Shown in pieces: positions 6,685 to 8,468 of a stretch of DNA of 8,468 bases (the stretch's first letter is position 1; the number at the start of each line of letters is the position of its first letter). This stretch comes from Sedimentisphaerales bacterium (GTDB lineage: Bacteria; Planctomycetota; Phycisphaerae; Sedimentisphaerales; SG8-4), in contig JAFGCA010000327.1 of assembly GCA_016932895.1 (NCBI GenBank), positions 1 to 8,468 of the forward strand, in the 5' to 3' direction. Both the position numbers and the translations under genes were made by a program. Below the pieces are notes generated by a model that saw only the letters and a list, made by a program, of their open reading frames with translations, had not been told where the DNA came from and did not search any database.

Positions 6685-7419
6685 TCAACCCTTCAAACAC
6701 CCGATGGGAAAGACTTTGCTCATTTCGTCCTCGATCCACTTCATGGCCTTGCTCGGGGACATGCGCCAGTAGGTCGGGCAAGGCGAGAGGATTTCCACCA
6801 GCGAAAGTCCCGGGGCGTCGCTTACCTGGAGTTCAAAAGCGTGCGTGAGGGCCGCCTTCGCCCGGCGGATGCGCGAGACGTTGCTCAGGGCGCATCGCTC
6901 GACGTAGATCGTGCCGGGCAGAATGGCCAGCATCTCGGCGATTTGCAGCGGATATCCCTGGCCGTTGGATTGGCGGCCTCCCGGCGTGGTGGCCGTGACC
7001 TGTCCCAGGACGGTGGTCGGGGCCATCTGTCCGCCGGTCATGCCGAAGACGGCGTTGTTGATGAAGATCACGGTCAGTCGCTCGGCCCGGTGGGCGGCGT
7101 GGATGATCTCGGCCGTCCCGATCGCCGCCAGGTCGCCGTCCCCCTGGTAGGAGAAGACGATTTTGTCCGGATTGGTGCGTTTCATGCCGGTGGCCACCGC
7201 CGGCGCCCGTCCGTGCGCGACCTCGATCATGTCCACGTCGAGGTAGTTGTACGCCAGCACGGCGCAGCCGACCGGCGCGATGCCGATCGTTCGGCCCTGA
7301 ATACCCAGCTCGTCGATGACTTCCGCCACCAGCCGGTGCGCGATGCCGTGACCGCAGCCCGGACAGTAGTGCGTGGGGCAATCCTTCAGGACGCTCGTTC
7401 GTTTGAATACTGCCTTCAT
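6685..7419 (-). CDS. 2-oxoacid:ferredoxin oxidoreductase beta subunit (TPP-binding)
   Basis: This 244-residue protein is the thiamine pyrophosphate-binding catalytic subunit (KorB/VorA/PorB-like) that partners the alpha subunit just upstream. The usual length is about 240-290. The N-terminal CPTHYCPGCGHG places Cys19 and Cys22 as a CxxC pair. With Cys52 (in PVGCAV) and Cys214 (in LSPCPTYW), these four match the pattern known to hold a [4Fe-4S] cluster in this family. TPP and Mg2+ binding is shown by GDGD at 93-96 and NN at 121-122, followed by VFGMTGGQMAPTT. The frame is open upstream as far as 8088, but that stretch lies out of frame within the alpha gene and has no family similarity. ATG 7419 gives the canonical N-terminus and is the first usable start after the alpha stop, 47 bases downstream. 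Its Shine-Dalgarno site is weak (a distant GAGG), so translation may be coupled to the alpha gene. Assignment to the enzyme family is firm; the substrate is not. Confidence 0.95.
   Translation of the reverse strand: MKAVFKRTSVLKDCPTHYCPGCGHGIAHRLVAEVIDELGIQGRTIGIAPVGCAVLAYNYLDVDMIEVAHGRAPAVATGMKRTNPDKIVFSYQGDGDLAAIGTAEIIHAAHRAERLTVIFINNAVFGMTGGQMAPTTVLGQVTATTPGGRQSNGQGYPLQIAEMLAILPGTIYVERCALSNVSRIRRAKAALTHAFELQVSDAPGLSLVEILSPCPTYWRMSPSKAMKWIEDEMSKVFPIGCLKG
6689..6694 (-). promoter_or_regulatory. Shine-Dalgarno site fixing the gamma subunit start
   Basis: GAAGGG reads on the minus strand six bases before ATG 6682. It lies within the last codons of the beta gene, consistent with translational coupling, and it supports the short start over the in-frame ATG at 6781. 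Confidence 0.7.
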
Positions 7420-7466
7420 ATCGGTTCTCGTCGCCTCGGCGCGATATCCTTCTTTCTCTCGTCGTC

Positions 7467-8468
7467 TCACGACCGGCCGGTTCGGATCGTGAGCTGTTTG
7501 ATCTTTTCGAGGACATCGTCCACGCTCGGCACACCGCCGCCCGAGCGTCCGTAGAACAGCACGGGCGCCTTGCCGGCGACCGCCAGTTTCACGTCCTCGA
7601 CCATTTGCCCGGTGCTCATCTCGACCGTCAGGAATATGCGGAGCTCCTCGGCGGCCCGGGCGATCTGCTCGGTGGGGAAGGGCCACAGGGTAATGGGCCG
7701 GATCAAGCCGGCCGCGATGCCCTCGGCCCGGGCCTGGTCCACCGCCGCCCGCACGATGCGCGCCGCGACCCCGTAGGCGACCACGACGATCTCGGCGTCG
7801 TCCGAGAGGTATTCTTCGCAAAGGACCTCGTCGCGCTGCACCTGCTCGTATTTCGCCATCAGCTTCTCGTTGAGCGCTTCGAGCACGCCGTCTCCCAGCC
7901 ACAGCGAACGAACGATGTTCTGCTGGCGGCCTTCGCACCCGGTCAGCGCCCAGTCTTTGGCGGGCAGCTCGCGGCGCGGTTTCGGGTCCAGCGTCACCGG
8001 CTCCATCATCTGGCCCAGGATGCCGTCGGCCAGTATGAGAACGGTCATGCGGTACTGATCGGCGAGATCGAACGCCAGGGGCATGCAATCGGCCAATTCC
8101 TGCACGCGCGACGGCGCCAGCACGATGGTTCGGTAGTCCCCGTGCCCGCCGCCGCGGGTAGATTGAAAGTAGTCCGCCTGCGACGGGGCGATGTTTCCCA
8201 GCCCCGGACCGCCGCGCATGACGTTGACCACCACCGCCGGCAGCTCGGCCCCGGCTAAGTAGCTGAGCCCTTCCTGCATCAGGCTGATGCCCGGACTGGA
8301 GGACGTGGTCATGCTCCGCTTGCCCGTGGCCGCGGCGCCGAAGACCATGTTGATCGCCGCCAGCTCGCTTTCGCTCTGCACGAACACGCGGCCCTCTTCA
8401 GCCATACGCCGGGACATGTAGGCGGTGATTTCGTTTTGCGGGGTGATCGGATAGCCGAAGTAGGCATC
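7467..8468 (-). CDS. vorB: 2-oxoacid:ferredoxin oxidoreductase alpha subunit, VorB type (partial, 5' end outside window)
   Basis: This is the pyrimidine-binding and C-terminal part of the alpha subunit of a ferredoxin-dependent 2-oxoacid oxidoreductase. The family oxidises 2-oxoacids (2-oxoisovalerate or 2-oxoglutarate type) to acyl-CoA and CO2 and reduces ferredoxin. The frame stays open to the right edge, giving 333 visible residues. The first visible residues include GYPITPQNE, the hallmark motif of this subunit, so roughly 20 N-terminal residues and the true start lie beyond base 8468; the ATG at 8417 is internal. Other family marks are ESELAAINM, a TTSSSPG segment, MRGGPGLG, and a C-terminal domain with RPITLWPFP and a VEMSTGQM segment. 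The stop is TGA at 7469-7467. The beta and gamma genes follow directly. YPITPQNE favours the group usually annotated VorB (3-methyl-2-oxobutanoate dehydrogenase), but KorA-like 2-oxoglutarate activity is not excluded. Vor subunit letters also differ between databases. Confidence 0.93.
   Translation of the reverse strand, partial: DAYFGYPITPQNEITAYMSRRMAEEGRVFVQSESELAAINMVFGAAATGKRSMTTSSSPGISLMQEGLSYLAGAELPAVVVNVMRGGPGLGNIAPSQADYFQSTRGGGHGDYRTIVLAPSRVQELADCMPLAFDLADQYRMTVLILADGILGQMMEPVTLDPKPRRELPAKDWALTGCEGRQQNIVRSLWLGDGVLEALNEKLMAKYEQVQRDEVLCEEYLSDDAEIVVVAYGVAARIVRAAVDQARAEGIAAGLIRPITLWPFPTEQIARAAEELRIFLTVEMSTGQMVEDVKLAVAGKAPVLFYGRSGGGVPSVDDVLEKIKQLTIRTGRS

Noticed and set aside
6683..6781. 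A 33-residue N-terminal extension of the gamma subunit
   Set aside because: It overlaps the beta gene and has no family similarity. ATG 6682 has its own Shine-Dalgarno site and gives the standard length.
7420..8088. N-terminal extension of the beta subunit frame
   Set aside because: It lies out of frame inside the alpha gene and translates to an Arg/Gly/Ala-rich sequence. The canonical beta N-terminus begins at ATG 7419.

Overview
The window carries six protein-coding genes, all read from the minus strand, in GC-rich DNA. No tRNA, rRNA, CRISPR array or insertion sequence was seen. In transcription order, from high to low coordinates, they are three subunit genes of a 2-oxoacid:ferredoxin oxidoreductase (alpha, cut by the window edge; beta; gamma), a secreted PhoD-like metallophosphoesterase with an N-terminal TPR-like region, a secreted family 2 glycoside hydrolase, and a HEAT-repeat-like protein of unknown function. 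Bases 1-186 hold no gene but contain a strong nested inverted repeat.

The organism is probably an anaerobic or facultatively anaerobic bacterium that degrades polysaccharides. The oxidoreductase is of the oxygen-sensitive, ferredoxin-linked type. The exported GH2 enzyme and the TPR-plus-PhoD lipoprotein candidate resemble gene content common in Planctomycetes (Phycisphaerae-like) and other PVC or related lineages. This placement is an impression from protein style, not a phylogenetic result.

Region 6119-8468 is a tight vorB-type operon. The alpha-to-beta gap is 47 bases and the beta-to-gamma gap is 2 bases. The complex should convert branched-chain or other 2-oxoacids plus CoA to acyl-CoA, CO2 and reduced ferredoxin; the exact substrate cannot be read from sequence. 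A ferredoxin (delta) subunit gene, if present, would lie beyond the right edge.

Region 187-6024 is a second group (phosphoesterase, GH2, HEAT protein) with gaps of 42 and 75 bases and good Shine-Dalgarno sites. It is separated from the oxidoreductase by 94 bases containing two small adjacent stem-loops, so it may be a separate transcription unit or a partly read-through extension. The first two products carry export signals and probably act on an extracellular or periplasmic substrate. The HEAT protein has no visible signal and has lower GC in sampled blocks, so its link to the others is uncertain.

The best candidates for undescribed biology are the phosphoesterase/GH2 pair, which may act on a phosphate-bearing or otherwise substituted glycan, and the structured non-coding element at 21-180. 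I did not find convincing evidence of a wholly new defence or mobile system here.
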